A DNA stretch of 51,053 nucleotides from an uncultured Bacilli bacterium (GTDB lineage Bacteria; Bacillota_I; Bacilli_A; RFN20; CAG-826), in NCBI GenBank assembly GCA_944350425.1, contig CALVOX010000008.1, positions 1 through 51,053 of the forward strand, written 5' to 3'. Under the pieces are notes generated by a model that did no database searches, was not told the origin of the DNA, and was given only the letters and a program-made list of their open reading frames with translations. The position numbers were made by a program, and so were the translations under genes. Numbering within the stretch: the first letter of the stretch is position 1; each line of letters starts with the position of its first letter. This document shows, in pieces, positions 16,719 through 24,908 of this stretch.

Positions 16719-17065
16719 CGTCTTTTGCACTTACATACTAGAATAATTCCGCAGAATCGTATTTAAAGAGTAAAAATTTTAGCCTTATATCTATATATTA
16801 AACCTGTCTTTTACGTTTTATAACAGAAAAGCATTAAAAGCATTAAAAAATAATAAAATAAATACTAAGGAATTAAAATAATGGTTAATATTTAAACACT
16901 AAACAACAAAGTTTTCATAGTAATAAATTCACATTTGAATTTTAAATTTCACATATTACAAATATTTTAAAAACTTGATCTTATCTATGAAAAGTGATAA
17001 ACCCAATTTCGTAATTCATTATAGTGGCTTTAGAAACTTAAAACAAAAATCACGTATTAATTAAA
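16719..17065. other. Intergenic region without visible gene
   Basis: About 350 nt of AT-rich sequence between the dehydrogenase remnant and the ATPase gene. I see no ORF with a ribosome binding site and no RNA gene. Two similar short stretches occur, ACCCGTCTTTTGCAC (16717-16731) and ACCTGTCTTTTACGT (about 16802-16816); these may mark a rearrangement junction. Confidence 0.5.
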
Positions 17066-17103
17066 TTCGATTAAAACGGAATAGCACTACCTGTTTAATC
17101 GAA
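17066..17103 (-). terminator. Hairpin abutting the ATPase stop codon
   Basis: TTCGATTAAA (17066-17075) and TTTAATCGAA (17094-17103) form a 10-bp stem two bases beyond the stop of the ATPase gene. The T-run on the minus strand is weak, so it may be a terminator, a stability hairpin or an element end. Confidence 0.5.
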
Positions 17104-17105
17104 AC

Positions 17106-18386
17106 TTATAAATCTAAGGAATTTTTATTTAACAAAAAATCCTTAATACTTAAAACTGTATAACCTTTATCACTTCTTAATGGAATAGTGCCATTTCGTA
17201 CTATTAGAATCTTTTTAAAAGAGTCATTGACCATATCAAAAGATCTCGTTTCTTGAGAAATCTTTTCCTCAGTTCCTAATTCATAAGCAGATTGAATGTA
17301 ATACCTTTTTGATCCTAGATTAGCAACAAAATCTATTTCATATTGTTTTGATTCATTATCATTTCGAACTTCAACAACTCCAACATCTACCTCAAAACCT
17401 CGAAATCTTAGTTCGTTGTAAATAAGATTTTCTAGAAGATGAGTTTCTTCAAGTTGTCTAAAATTAATTCTTGCATTTCTTATCCCTAAATCTTCAAAAT
17501 AAATTTTATATGGAGTGTTAATATATTTTCTTCCTTTTACATCGTATCTAATTGCACTTTTAACAATAAATGATTCTTCAAAATATTTAATATAATTAGC
17601 AATTGTAATTGGAGAAACATTCTTTTTTGCAACACTTAAAAAAGTTTTTGCGATTCTATTTGGATTAACTAAACTTGATATTCCAGAAGCTAAAATATTA
17701 AGAAGATCGCCTAAAATGACATCATCTCTTAAACCATATCTATTTACAATATCTCGCAAATAAACCGTATCAAGTGTACTTTTTAAATAAGTTGATTTTT
17801 GAACTTCCGTTTCCATTAAAGTTAAAGCTGGTAAACCACCATAAACTAAATATTCTGAAAAGGTAGTATCAAAATCTTTTTTTGAAACAGAGTTAAATTC
17901 GTTAAAATTTAAAGGAAAAAGATGAATTACATCTCCTCTTCCAGCAAATTCGGTTATAACATCAGAAGAAAGAAATTTTGAATTTGAACCAGTAACATAA
18001 ATATCAACATTTGGTTTTCTAATAAAACTATTTAAAACAAACTCAAAGGATTCTAAAAGTTGTACTTCATCAAGCAAAAGATAATACTGTTTATCATCTT
18101 TTAATCTTAAATTTATAAATTCTGAAAAAGTTCTTGCTGGAACTTTTTGCTTATTCCCAATTAAATCGTAAATATTTAAACCTAATAAAGAAATATCACT
18201 ATCTGCATCAAAAGCAAAACGTATTATATGATCTTCATCTACACCAGACCCTTTAAGATAACTATAAAAAATAATGTTAAGTAAATATGATTTTCCGCAT
18301 CTACGAATTCCAGTTATAACCTTAACAAGTCCGTTATTTTTCCTTAAAATTAGTTGATTTAAGTAAGAATCTCTTTTAATTTCCAT
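17106..18386 (-). CDS. AAA_14/DUF4143 ATPase
   Basis: A 426-residue ATP-binding protein of the AAA_14 plus DUF4143 type. Walker A is GIRRCGKS (26-33) and Walker B is LLLDEVQ (103-109), followed by the sensor-like VTGSNS. A C-terminal DUF4143 region carries a nuclease-like VVEVRNDNES...YEIDFVA segment. These proteins are common and often multicopy in gut bacteria; their function is unknown. It sits between the decayed and intact copies of a dehydrogenase gene and is preceded by 52-bp tandem repeats, consistent with insertion as a mobile or variable cassette. AAAGGTAAC precedes the ATG. Confidence 0.88.
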   Translation of the reverse strand: MEIKRDSYLNQLILRKNNGLVKVITGIRRCGKSYLLNIIFYSYLKGSGVDEDHIIRFAFDADSDISLLGLNIYDLIGNKQKVPARTFSEFINLRLKDDKQYYLLLDEVQLLESFEFVLNSFIRKPNVDIYVTGSNSKFLSSDVITEFAGRGDVIHLFPLNFNEFNSVSKKDFDTTFSEYLVYGGLPALTLMETEVQKSTYLKSTLDTVYLRDIVNRYGLRDDVILGDLLNILASGISSLVNPNRIAKTFLSVAKKNVSPITIANYIKYFEESFIVKSAIRYDVKGRKYINTPYKIYFEDLGIRNARINFRQLEETHLLENLIYNELRFRGFEVDVGVVEVRNDNESKQYEIDFVANLGSKRYYIQSAYELGTEEKISQETRSFDMVNDSFKKILIVRNGTIPLRSDKGYTVLSIKDFLLNKNSLDL

Positions 18387-18398
18387 ATATTAGTTACC

Positions 18399-18540
18399 TT
18401 TTTGTAACATAATTATACACTAAATATTTATTTCGAGGTAGTTTGAACTAAATATTTTTTACATTTTTGCACTAAATTTTTAGTTTAGAGGTGCTCCAAT
18501 TAAAAATTTTTTACATTATTACACTAAATATTTAGTTCAA
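18399..18540. repeat. Degenerate 52-bp tandem repeat with palindromic cores
   Basis: About 2.5 units with a period of exactly 52 bp. The core ACTAAATATTTAKT starts at 18419, 18471 and 18523; the third is the perfect palindrome ACTAAATATTTAGT (18523-18536). A half-unit motif, ACTAAATATTTTTT, recurs 28 bp after the first core (18447) and in altered form after the second (18499). The block covers the promoter region of the ATPase gene, so the palindromes look like multiple operator sites. Confidence 0.7.
18411..18416 (-). promoter_or_regulatory. Probable -10 of the ATPase gene inside the first repeat
   Basis: On the minus strand the first repeat unit contains GTGTATAAT, a good -10 about 25 nt upstream of the ATG. 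The equivalent positions of the other units read GTGCAAAAAT and GTGTAATAAT, so only this unit has a perfect -10. The -35 is poor. Confidence 0.45.
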
Positions 18541-18689
18541 GATAATAAAATAAGTCAAAATAAAAATTATATAGCACATGCAATAACGAATTTAAACTAA
18601 TTAAAAAAATACGATAATAATCGAATTATTTTATTATTATACTAACTAAGTTTCAAACTTTTGATTATATGAAAAGAAATATTAAATAG
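18541..18689. other. Intergenic region between repeat block and dehydrogenase
   Basis: AT-rich, with no ORF and no clear terminator for the dehydrogenase gene that ends at 18690. Nothing else is recognisable. Confidence 0.4.
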
Positions 18690-19598
18690 TTATTTTAAAT
18701 TTAGATATTTAAATAGCTCATTAAATATAATATTTGCTCTATTTTCCATAGCTTCTTTAGTAAAGAAACCAATATGAGGAGTATAAATTAGATTAGGTAA
18801 AGATGTTAAATCTAAGTTATTAGAAAAATTAGATTCATCATAAAGGAGATCTGTACAATAAGTAAAATTTTGATGTTCTTTCATAAAGTTAATTAAAGAA
18901 TCTTTATTTACAATTTTTGCTCTACTAGTATTGATTAAAATTGAATTATGTTTAATTAACTTAAATTCATTATCATTAATATAATCTAAAGAGGAATTAG
19001 TTAATGGAAGATGTAATGAAATTACATCGCTAGATTTAAGTAATTCTTCTTTAGAAAGATATTTAATATTATATTTTTCTTCTAAATCTAAATGTCTAGA
19101 TTTAGATGTATAAGATAAAATTAAGTTATTAAATGGTTTTAGTAAATTAATAAAAGATAAAGCGATATTTCCTAAACCTATTAAACCAATATTAAGATTA
19201 GCAAGTTCTTTTCCTTCTATTTCGTTATGACAAGGCAAAAGTAAGTTATATCTTCTTAAAGCCATTAAAAGAAACATTAAAGTTAATTCAGCTACACTTT
19301 CTTTAGAATAAGTTTTAGCATTAATAACTTTAATATTATGTTTTTCACAATAAGTTAAATCTATATGATCTAAGCCAGAAAAAGCAATAAATAAAGCTTT
19401 TAAATTTTGATCTTTTGATAATATTTCTTCATTTAACAAAGTATTATCGCTAATTAAAATATCAGCATTACTAATTCTAGAAATAATTTCTTCTTTATTA
19501 GTAGTTTTATTTTCAAAATAAGTAACATCAAAATTAGATAATTTCTTTAAATATGAAGAAATATCAGTTTTTAATGGTTGTAAAATTACTATTTTCAT
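18690..19598 (-). CDS. D-isomer-specific 2-hydroxyacid dehydrogenase
   Basis: NAD-dependent oxidoreductase of the D-lactate/phosphoglycerate dehydrogenase superfamily. The Rossmann motif GLIGLGNI lies at 138-145, the catalytic triad is R226 (INTSRA), E255 (LLYDES) and H275 (YTPHIGFF), and the 302-residue length is slightly below the family norm of about 320. The substrate is uncertain (D-lactate, hydroxypyruvate or similar). It is 7 nt downstream of the Xaa-Pro peptidase gene and likely cotranscribed. A decayed paralogous 3' end lies about 2 kb away at 16467-16718. Confidence 0.88.
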   Translation of the reverse strand: MKIVILQPLKTDISSYLKKLSNFDVTYFENKTTNKEEIISRISNADILISDNTLLNEEILSKDQNLKALFIAFSGLDHIDLTYCEKHNIKVINAKTYSKESVAELTLMFLLMALRRYNLLLPCHNEIEGKELANLNIGLIGLGNIALSFINLLKPFNNLILSYTSKSRHLDLEEKYNIKYLSKEELLKSSDVISLHLPLTNSSLDYINDNEFKLIKHNSILINTSRAKIVNKDSLINFMKEHQNFTYCTDLLYDESNFSNNLDLTSLPNLIYTPHIGFFTKEAMENRANIIFNELFKYLNLK

Positions 19599-19605
19599 AA
19601 ATATT

Positions 19606-21357
19606 TTATCTTTTAACCTCTATCGTTAATTTATCTAAATAATCTTTTAACTCTTGTTCTTTAATAAATGGAGTTAATTTTTCATTTACTAATTTATGAT
19701 AAGAATTTAACCATTTAATTTCCTCATCGCTCATCATATTTAAATCTAAACATTTAGTATCGATTGGAACATAAGTAATTGTTTCAAATTTATAGAATTT
19801 ACCATCATTTGTTTCAAAAGCATTAACACAAAGGAGATTATTTTCAATTCTTATTCCATATTTATTTTCTTTATATACTCCAGGTTCAATTGTAGTAATC
19901 ATTCCTGGAACTAATTTACCTTGGTCATCTCGATCTTTTGAAACATAATATCTAAAACCATTAGGCCCTTCATGAACATTTAAAATATAGCCTACTCCAT
20001 GTCCAGTTCCACATTTATAGTCCATTCCTTCTTTCCACATAAATTCACGGGCTTTAATATCAATAGTATGACCATCACTATTTTCAATAAAAATAGTCGA
20101 ACTTACTCCAATTAAAGCTTTTAAAGTTAAAGTATAATCATGGATAAATTCTTTTGTAGGTGTCCCAATTAAAAAAGTACGAGTAGTGTCAGTTGTTCCA
20201 CCATAATATTGACCACCAGAATCAACTAGAAGCTCAATACTTTCTTTATTAACGACACTTGAGCCTACTTCTTGTGGCGAATAATGCATTAAAGCAGCAT
20301 TACTTCCAACTGCTGCGATTGTATTAAAAGAAAGATCAAAGCATAAAGGTGAAGAAAGTCTAAATTCTTTAAGTTTTTTAGAATAATCAAACTCTGTTAA
20401 ATTATTTGATAAATTATCATGTAAATATTTATGAAATTTTAAAAGAGCTAAGCCATCTATAGCTTGTATTTTCTTAGTATTAATAATCTCTTTTTCTAAT
20501 TTAATTGCTTTAAGTAAGTAAGATGGATTTTTTCCATTTACTTTATTTTTAAGTAAAGAATATATTTTAGCGCTACTTTTAGTTTTATCGATTAAAGTAG
20601 ATACATTTTCATGTTCTTTTAAAAAATTAAATATTTCATCATAAGGATGAATGTTAACATTATTTAGTTCAAAGTCAATCTTATCTAAATCAATAAATAG
20701 ATGGTTACCATACTTTTTAGATACATATAAATATGAATAAAATACTGGATTACAAGGTATATCTTTACCTCTAATATTTAAAATAGAAGCAATATCATCT
20801 AAAGAGGAGATTAAATTAGCTTCTACTTTTTCTTCTTCTAATTTTTGATAAATATAATCTAACTTTTCTTTTAAACTTAAAGTATTTAAACTTGAATCAA
20901 GTTTAAATACTTTTTCTTTTGATAATGATGGTCTATCTTTAATTAAGAAAGAATAATCTTTATCAACTAAAGTAATACCTTTATTTACTAATCTTTCATA
21001 ATCTAATTCATTTATAAGATTAAAAGATGTTCCTAAAGGATATATCTCTTTTTTTAAAATAATATCATCCTCTAAAGATTCTAAACCTTCTTTTACTAAG
21101 TTAATACCACTTCCTTCAAGTTCTTTACTTGCTTGAATATAATATCTTCCATCAGTTGATAAATAAGCATTATCTAAGGTGATTAAAAGTTTAGCGGCAC
21201 TTCCACTAAATGGTGCAAAATAATTTCTAAAAGAAAGATAAAATGGTGAAACATATTCACTAGAATGTGGGTCACTTGTTAAAATTAAATAGCCTTTTAA
21301 ATTATCTTTTTTTAAATATTCTCTAATTTCATCTAAATGTTCTTTTTTAAATAACAT
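19606..21357 (-). CDS. Xaa-Pro aminopeptidase, long M24B form
   Basis: Metallopeptidase that removes N-terminal residues before proline. The 583 residues comprise two creatinase-N-like domains followed by the pita-bread catalytic domain. The metal-binding motifs are LLVDSGGQYYGGTTDTTR (two Asp), GTGHGVG (His), TIEPGVY (Glu) and GIRIEN (Glu). The long two-N-domain form is that of the eukaryote-like aminopeptidase P2 group found in many gut Firmicutes, distinct from the short 429-residue M24 enzyme at 45906. No signal peptide, so cytosolic. First gene of a unit with the 2-hydroxyacid dehydrogenase. Confidence 0.92.
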   Translation of the reverse strand: MLFKKEHLDEIREYLKKDNLKGYLILTSDPHSSEYVSPFYLSFRNYFAPFSGSAAKLLITLDNAYLSTDGRYYIQASKELEGSGINLVKEGLESLEDDIILKKEIYPLGTSFNLINELDYERLVNKGITLVDKDYSFLIKDRPSLSKEKVFKLDSSLNTLSLKEKLDYIYQKLEEEKVEANLISSLDDIASILNIRGKDIPCNPVFYSYLYVSKKYGNHLFIDLDKIDFELNNVNIHPYDEIFNFLKEHENVSTLIDKTKSSAKIYSLLKNKVNGKNPSYLLKAIKLEKEIINTKKIQAIDGLALLKFHKYLHDNLSNNLTEFDYSKKLKEFRLSSPLCFDLSFNTIAAVGSNAALMHYSPQEVGSSVVNKESIELLVDSGGQYYGGTTDTTRTFLIGTPTKEFIHDYTLTLKALIGVSSTIFIENSDGHTIDIKAREFMWKEGMDYKCGTGHGVGYILNVHEGPNGFRYYVSKDRDDQGKLVPGMITTIEPGVYKENKYGIRIENNLLCVNAFETNDGKFYKFETITYVPIDTKCLDLNMMSDEEIKWLNSYHKLVNEKLTPFIKEQELKDYLDKLTIEVKR

Positions 21358-21490
21358 ATCAAATTTCCTTTTTTTATCAATAATATTATAGTTATTTTCT
21401 TTAAAATTTATAGATAATAAAAGTATAAATTTTATGCACCAAAATCATATTTAATTAATCTTATTTAATAAATAGGAGGAAGAACTATTT

Positions 21491-22720
21491 ATGAAATCAT
21501 TTATAAGAAAAACTACTTTGGTTTTTAGTTTATTTTTCTTACTATCTTCTTGTAATAACACAGGTGATTATCTATATAACACTCCAAATTCATCTTTATC
21601 TAGCATTGATATAGATGAATCGATTAATATTTTATCAAGAACTTCTACTTCAAAATATAATGAAGATGAATTAAAAAACCATTTACTAAATGAATTATAT
21701 AAAGATATAGTAACTTCTTTTAATGGTAAAGATAATAAAATTACTAACGTTTTATATTCTCCATTATGTGCTTTTATTAATCTTTTAATAATTGACCAAA
21801 CAACTTCAACACCTTTTTTATCATCTTATAACCTAAGTAAAGAAGATTCTTCAACTATATTTAAAGAAATAAATAAGCTAAGAAATGTTGAATATAGTAA
21901 AAATTCATATTTTAAATTTACAGATATGATAAGTTTTTATAATATTCTTGAACTTAATGAAGAATATTTAAAAACTTTAAATGATGAATATTTAGTTTCT
22001 TCTTATTTAGGGAAAGATGCTTTAGATGCTCAAAAGAAAATATTTCAAAAAATAAAAGAGGATTTAGATTTAGAGGTTAAAAGTGAGCTACCAGATCATG
22101 AATATGGAAATTACATCTTAAGCGCTCTTAGATTTAAAGAAAACTTTGATTTTGAAACATATAAGCATGAATTTAGCGATATTAATAATGTAACTAAAGA
22201 ATTTGATTTTGCTAAATTAACCTTAAATGAATCTTATTTTGATGAATCTAGCAACATTCTTTCTTTTAAAGGAGATACGAATAATTTTAATTTAACTTTT
22301 ATTACTACTTTAGATGGTTCTTCTATTAATGATCTTGATTTATCTAATTTTAATTTAAATATAAATTATAATAACGATAAAGAATATGAAGTTTATTTCC
22401 CTCATTTAAATATAGGCGGAGAAGAATATAATTCTAATATTTATGATGTAATAGAAAATCGTAACTTATTAGAATTAAATATCACTGATAAAACTATAAA
22501 ATCTAATCAACCAATAATTCTAGCAGACATGTATCAAATTAATAATTTCAAACTTAATGAAGATGGTTTTGAAGGCTATAGCATAACTATTGCTGATGGA
22601 GCACCAGGAGCAAGCGAACCACCTATCACTAATAAATATTATTTTGATCGACCATTTTATTTAATAATATCTTTAAAAAATGACTTACCTATATTCTCAA
22701 TGAAAGTTAATAAGATTTAG
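21491..22720 (+). CDS. Serpin-like lipoprotein
   Basis: The 409 residues start with a lipoprotein signal ending in LLSS-C (lipidated C21). The mature part shows serpin landmarks: NVLYSPLCAFINLL (86-99) like the family's N-IFSP-S motif, NYILSALRFKENFDF like the 'N-YFKG-W' strand, then the reactive-loop hinge FKLNEDGFEGYSITI (353-367) and the C-terminal YFDRPFYLIISLKNDLPIF, matching the serpin 'F-DHPF-F-I-D' signature. The predicted reactive loop lies at about 362-383. Serpins inhibit serine or cysteine proteases by suicide conformational change; some are non-inhibitory. Sequence is very diverged, so this is a pattern-based call. AGGAGG precedes the ATG by 10 nt. Confidence 0.65.
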   Translation: MKSFIRKTTLVFSLFFLLSSCNNTGDYLYNTPNSSLSSIDIDESINILSRTSTSKYNEDELKNHLLNELYKDIVTSFNGKDNKITNVLYSPLCAFINLLIIDQTTSTPFLSSYNLSKEDSSTIFKEINKLRNVEYSKNSYFKFTDMISFYNILELNEEYLKTLNDEYLVSSYLGKDALDAQKKIFQKIKEDLDLEVKSELPDHEYGNYILSALRFKENFDFETYKHEFSDINNVTKEFDFAKLTLNESYFDESSNILSFKGDTNNFNLTFITTLDGSSINDLDLSNFNLNINYNNDKEYEVYFPHLNIGGEEYNSNIYDVIENRNLLELNITDKTIKSNQPIILADMYQINNFKLNEDGFEGYSITIADGAPGASEPPITNKYYFDRPFYLIISLKNDLPIFSMKVNKI

Positions 22721-22736
22721 AATTTATTAAAGTAAA

Positions 22737-23657
22737 TTACTTAGAATTGTTAATAATTTCCTTATATCTTTCATTAATTCTTCTTATAACTTTATAATAG
22801 CCTTTGAAAAAGAATTCCTTTTGTTTAAAAATATAATCTGAATTAATACTATTATCTTGTTCTATTCTAGTTAAATCATATTTCCAATTTACTTTCCATG
22901 ATTTTAATAATCCAATATTAATTGCATCACTAGGACAATAAAAAGAACATCGCATACACATTAAACACTTATTATTAAACTTAATCTTATTAGTTTTTTT
23001 ATCTAAAACGATATTATTTATTGGACAAAGATTAATACATTTATAACATCTAGAACACTTAGCATAATTTACTTTATAAAAATAAGAATTAATATAACCG
23101 CCAAGCCTTTGAATTCTAAAAATATAGGAAATAAAATTATAAATAATATTAGTTTTAAGTTTTATATTAGTAATATCGTTTGTTAAATCATAAATCATAA
23201 TTTCAAGTAATTTAATATTATAGTTTAGTATTTCTTTTACAAAATTATCGTTAAATTTAAAATGAATATTGTAAGGTAAGATAAAATGATATTCATTAAT
23301 ATTTTTAATATTTATTTTAAATTTAAATCTTAATAAATTATATAGTTCATTACTTGAGGCATTATTAATAGCAAAAGTTTCTCCACTTTGCTTTGCAATA
23401 ATATATTTAACATTTTTATTATAAAACTTTAGTTTTTTTAAATATTTAATATATAAAGAAGGAGTGTTAAAAGCATATATTGGATAAGAAAAAATAATTA
23501 AGTTATAAGAAGATAAATCTTTAACTAAAGTATTTTTATTAACTTCTAAAGTATCTACATGATAATTAGAATTAAGTTTAAATAATCTATCTTTAATTTT
23601 ATTAACTAGATATCTCGTATTAAACGTTCCGGTAAAATAAATAATTAATGTATTCAT
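22737..23657 (-). CDS. EFR1-type flavodoxin-ferredoxin fusion
   Basis: A 306-residue protein with an N-terminal flavodoxin-like domain (IIYFTGTFNTRY, residues 5-16, as FMN phosphate loop) and a C-terminal pair of [4Fe-4S] motifs, CSRCYKCINLCP and CLMCMRCSFYCP (about 200-245). This is the EFR1 ('EFR1 family ferrodoxin') layout, an internal electron-transfer protein of anaerobes without an assigned partner. It ends the ArsR-SDR-EFR1 block and follows the SDR by 1 nt, which suggests that the two proteins act on the same redox process. Confidence 0.85.
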   Translation of the reverse strand: MNTLIIYFTGTFNTRYLVNKIKDRLFKLNSNYHVDTLEVNKNTLVKDLSSYNLIIFSYPIYAFNTPSLYIKYLKKLKFYNKNVKYIIAKQSGETFAINNASSNELYNLLRFKFKINIKNINEYHFILPYNIHFKFNDNFVKEILNYNIKLLEIMIYDLTNDITNIKLKTNIIYNFISYIFRIQRLGGYINSYFYKVNYAKCSRCYKCINLCPINNIVLDKKTNKIKFNNKCLMCMRCSFYCPSDAINIGLLKSWKVNWKYDLTRIEQDNSINSDYIFKQKEFFFKGYYKVIRRINERYKEIINNSK

Positions 23658-23658
23658 A

Positions 23659-24576
23659 TTAGTAAATTTCTATTAATATTTTATCAATTTTACTTCCAAT
23701 TTCATTGATTAAATTAATATCAGAAATCATTTTATTTAACTTATATTTAATAGGATACCCAAAAGAATGGAATATATATTTTGGTCCGAACCATTCATCA
23801 TAGTTTATATCTATTTTAGGTGTATTAAGCGCTAAAAAATAAGACAAAGATGCTTTAAAACTATTCATAAATAATAACTTAATAAGTGGCGTAATAAATA
23901 CATAAAATAATTTAGGATAGGCTTTATTTTTCTTAGCAAATAAATTAGTCGAAGATATTCCCGGATGAACTAATCTAACGTCATATCCTTTTAAATTTAA
24001 ATATAGAGAATATGACATTAATAAATATTTTGTTAATCCATAATATTTTGTCTTACTTTTATTTCTTACTTTAGTTAAATAAATATCGTTAATATCAAAC
24101 TTAGTAAAAGAATATGAGATTGATCCCACATTAATAATTATTATATTTTTATCTAGCTTTAATAATTTATTAATAAAATAACAAGGTCTTAAAAAATTCA
24201 CTAAATAAGTCTTTTCAAAATTATTAATAAATTCAATCTTTTGGTGATAAATTCCACTATTATTTACAAAATAATCAATCTTTTTAGTTTTTAATATCTT
24301 TAAAGCATTATTAATCGAATCTAAATCTAAATAATCAAAATATATAATTTCAATATTCGAAGTCGAATCTTTAAACTTCAATTTAACTTCTTGTTTTATT
24401 TTATTACCTAATTCGACGTTTCTTAAAAGTAAAATAACATTTAAATTTAAATATACTAAGTAATGTAAAAAAGAACTTCCTAATCCACCACTACCTCCAC
24501 TGAGTAAAATAGTAGCGTTTTTAGGAATTTTATTAATATTTTTATCGATATATTTAAGATATTTTTGATATTTCAT
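23659..24576 (-). CDS. Short-chain dehydrogenase/reductase
   Basis: A 305-residue NAD(P)-dependent SDR. The cofactor motif SGGSGGLG lies at 26-33, NNSG at 105-108, the catalytic Ser near 152-154, and Y179-x3-K183. It has about 20 extra residues at the N-terminus and a long C-terminal tail of about 100 residues, as in the retinol/protochlorophyllide-type extended SDRs. Substrate unknown. It lies 5 nt downstream of an ArsR regulator and directly before the EFR1 gene, hinting that the flavodoxin-ferredoxin supplies or accepts electrons for a connected reaction. Confidence 0.85.
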   Translation of the reverse strand: MKYQKYLKYIDKNINKIPKNATILLSGGSGGLGSSFLHYLVYLNLNVILLLRNVELGNKIKQEVKLKFKDSTSNIEIIYFDYLDLDSINNALKILKTKKIDYFVNNSGIYHQKIEFINNFEKTYLVNFLRPCYFINKLLKLDKNIIIINVGSISYSFTKFDINDIYLTKVRNKSKTKYYGLTKYLLMSYSLYLNLKGYDVRLVHPGISSTNLFAKKNKAYPKLFYVFITPLIKLLFMNSFKASLSYFLALNTPKIDINYDEWFGPKYIFHSFGYPIKYKLNKMISDINLINEIGSKIDKILIEIY

Positions 24577-24581
24577 GAAAT

Positions 24582-24902
24582 TTAAATGTTCAATTCACCT
24601 TCTTTTAAAATAAAGGAAAGATAATTCATTAAATTCTTATTTAATGAATAATATATAAATTTACCTTTTCTTTTAGAAGTAACAATCTTAGAAGAAAGAA
24701 GCAATTTCATATGATGAGAAAGTGTTGATTGTTCAATCTTTAACATTTTAAGTAAATCACTAGCATTAAGAGTTTTATTAAACAAGCTAAAAACAATTTT
24801 TAATCTTGACTCATCTCCTAAAATTTTAAAAATTTTTGCTAAATCTTTGTTTTTCATATTTTTGTTATTATATTCTTGAGATAATCTTTTATCAATTTTC
24901 AA
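24582..24902 (-). CDS. ArsR-family transcriptional regulator
   Basis: A 106-residue winged-helix DNA-binding protein with the ArsR core ILGDESRLKIVFSL and the recognition helix region EQSTLSHHMKLL, then the wing KRKGKFIYYSL. It has no cysteine, so it does not carry the classical As/Sb or Cd sites; the effector is unknown. The start is uncertain: the frame opens with TTG at 24902 just after the S66 peptidase stop, with a weak GGAT site; an ATG 15 codons later has no ribosome binding site. It presumably regulates the two redox genes downstream. Confidence 0.85.
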   Translation of the reverse strand: MKIDKRLSQEYNNKNMKNKDLAKIFKILGDESRLKIVFSLFNKTLNASDLLKMLKIEQSTLSHHMKLLLSSKIVTSKRKGKFIYYSLNKNLMNYLSFILKEGELNI

Positions 24903-24908
24903 TTTAAC

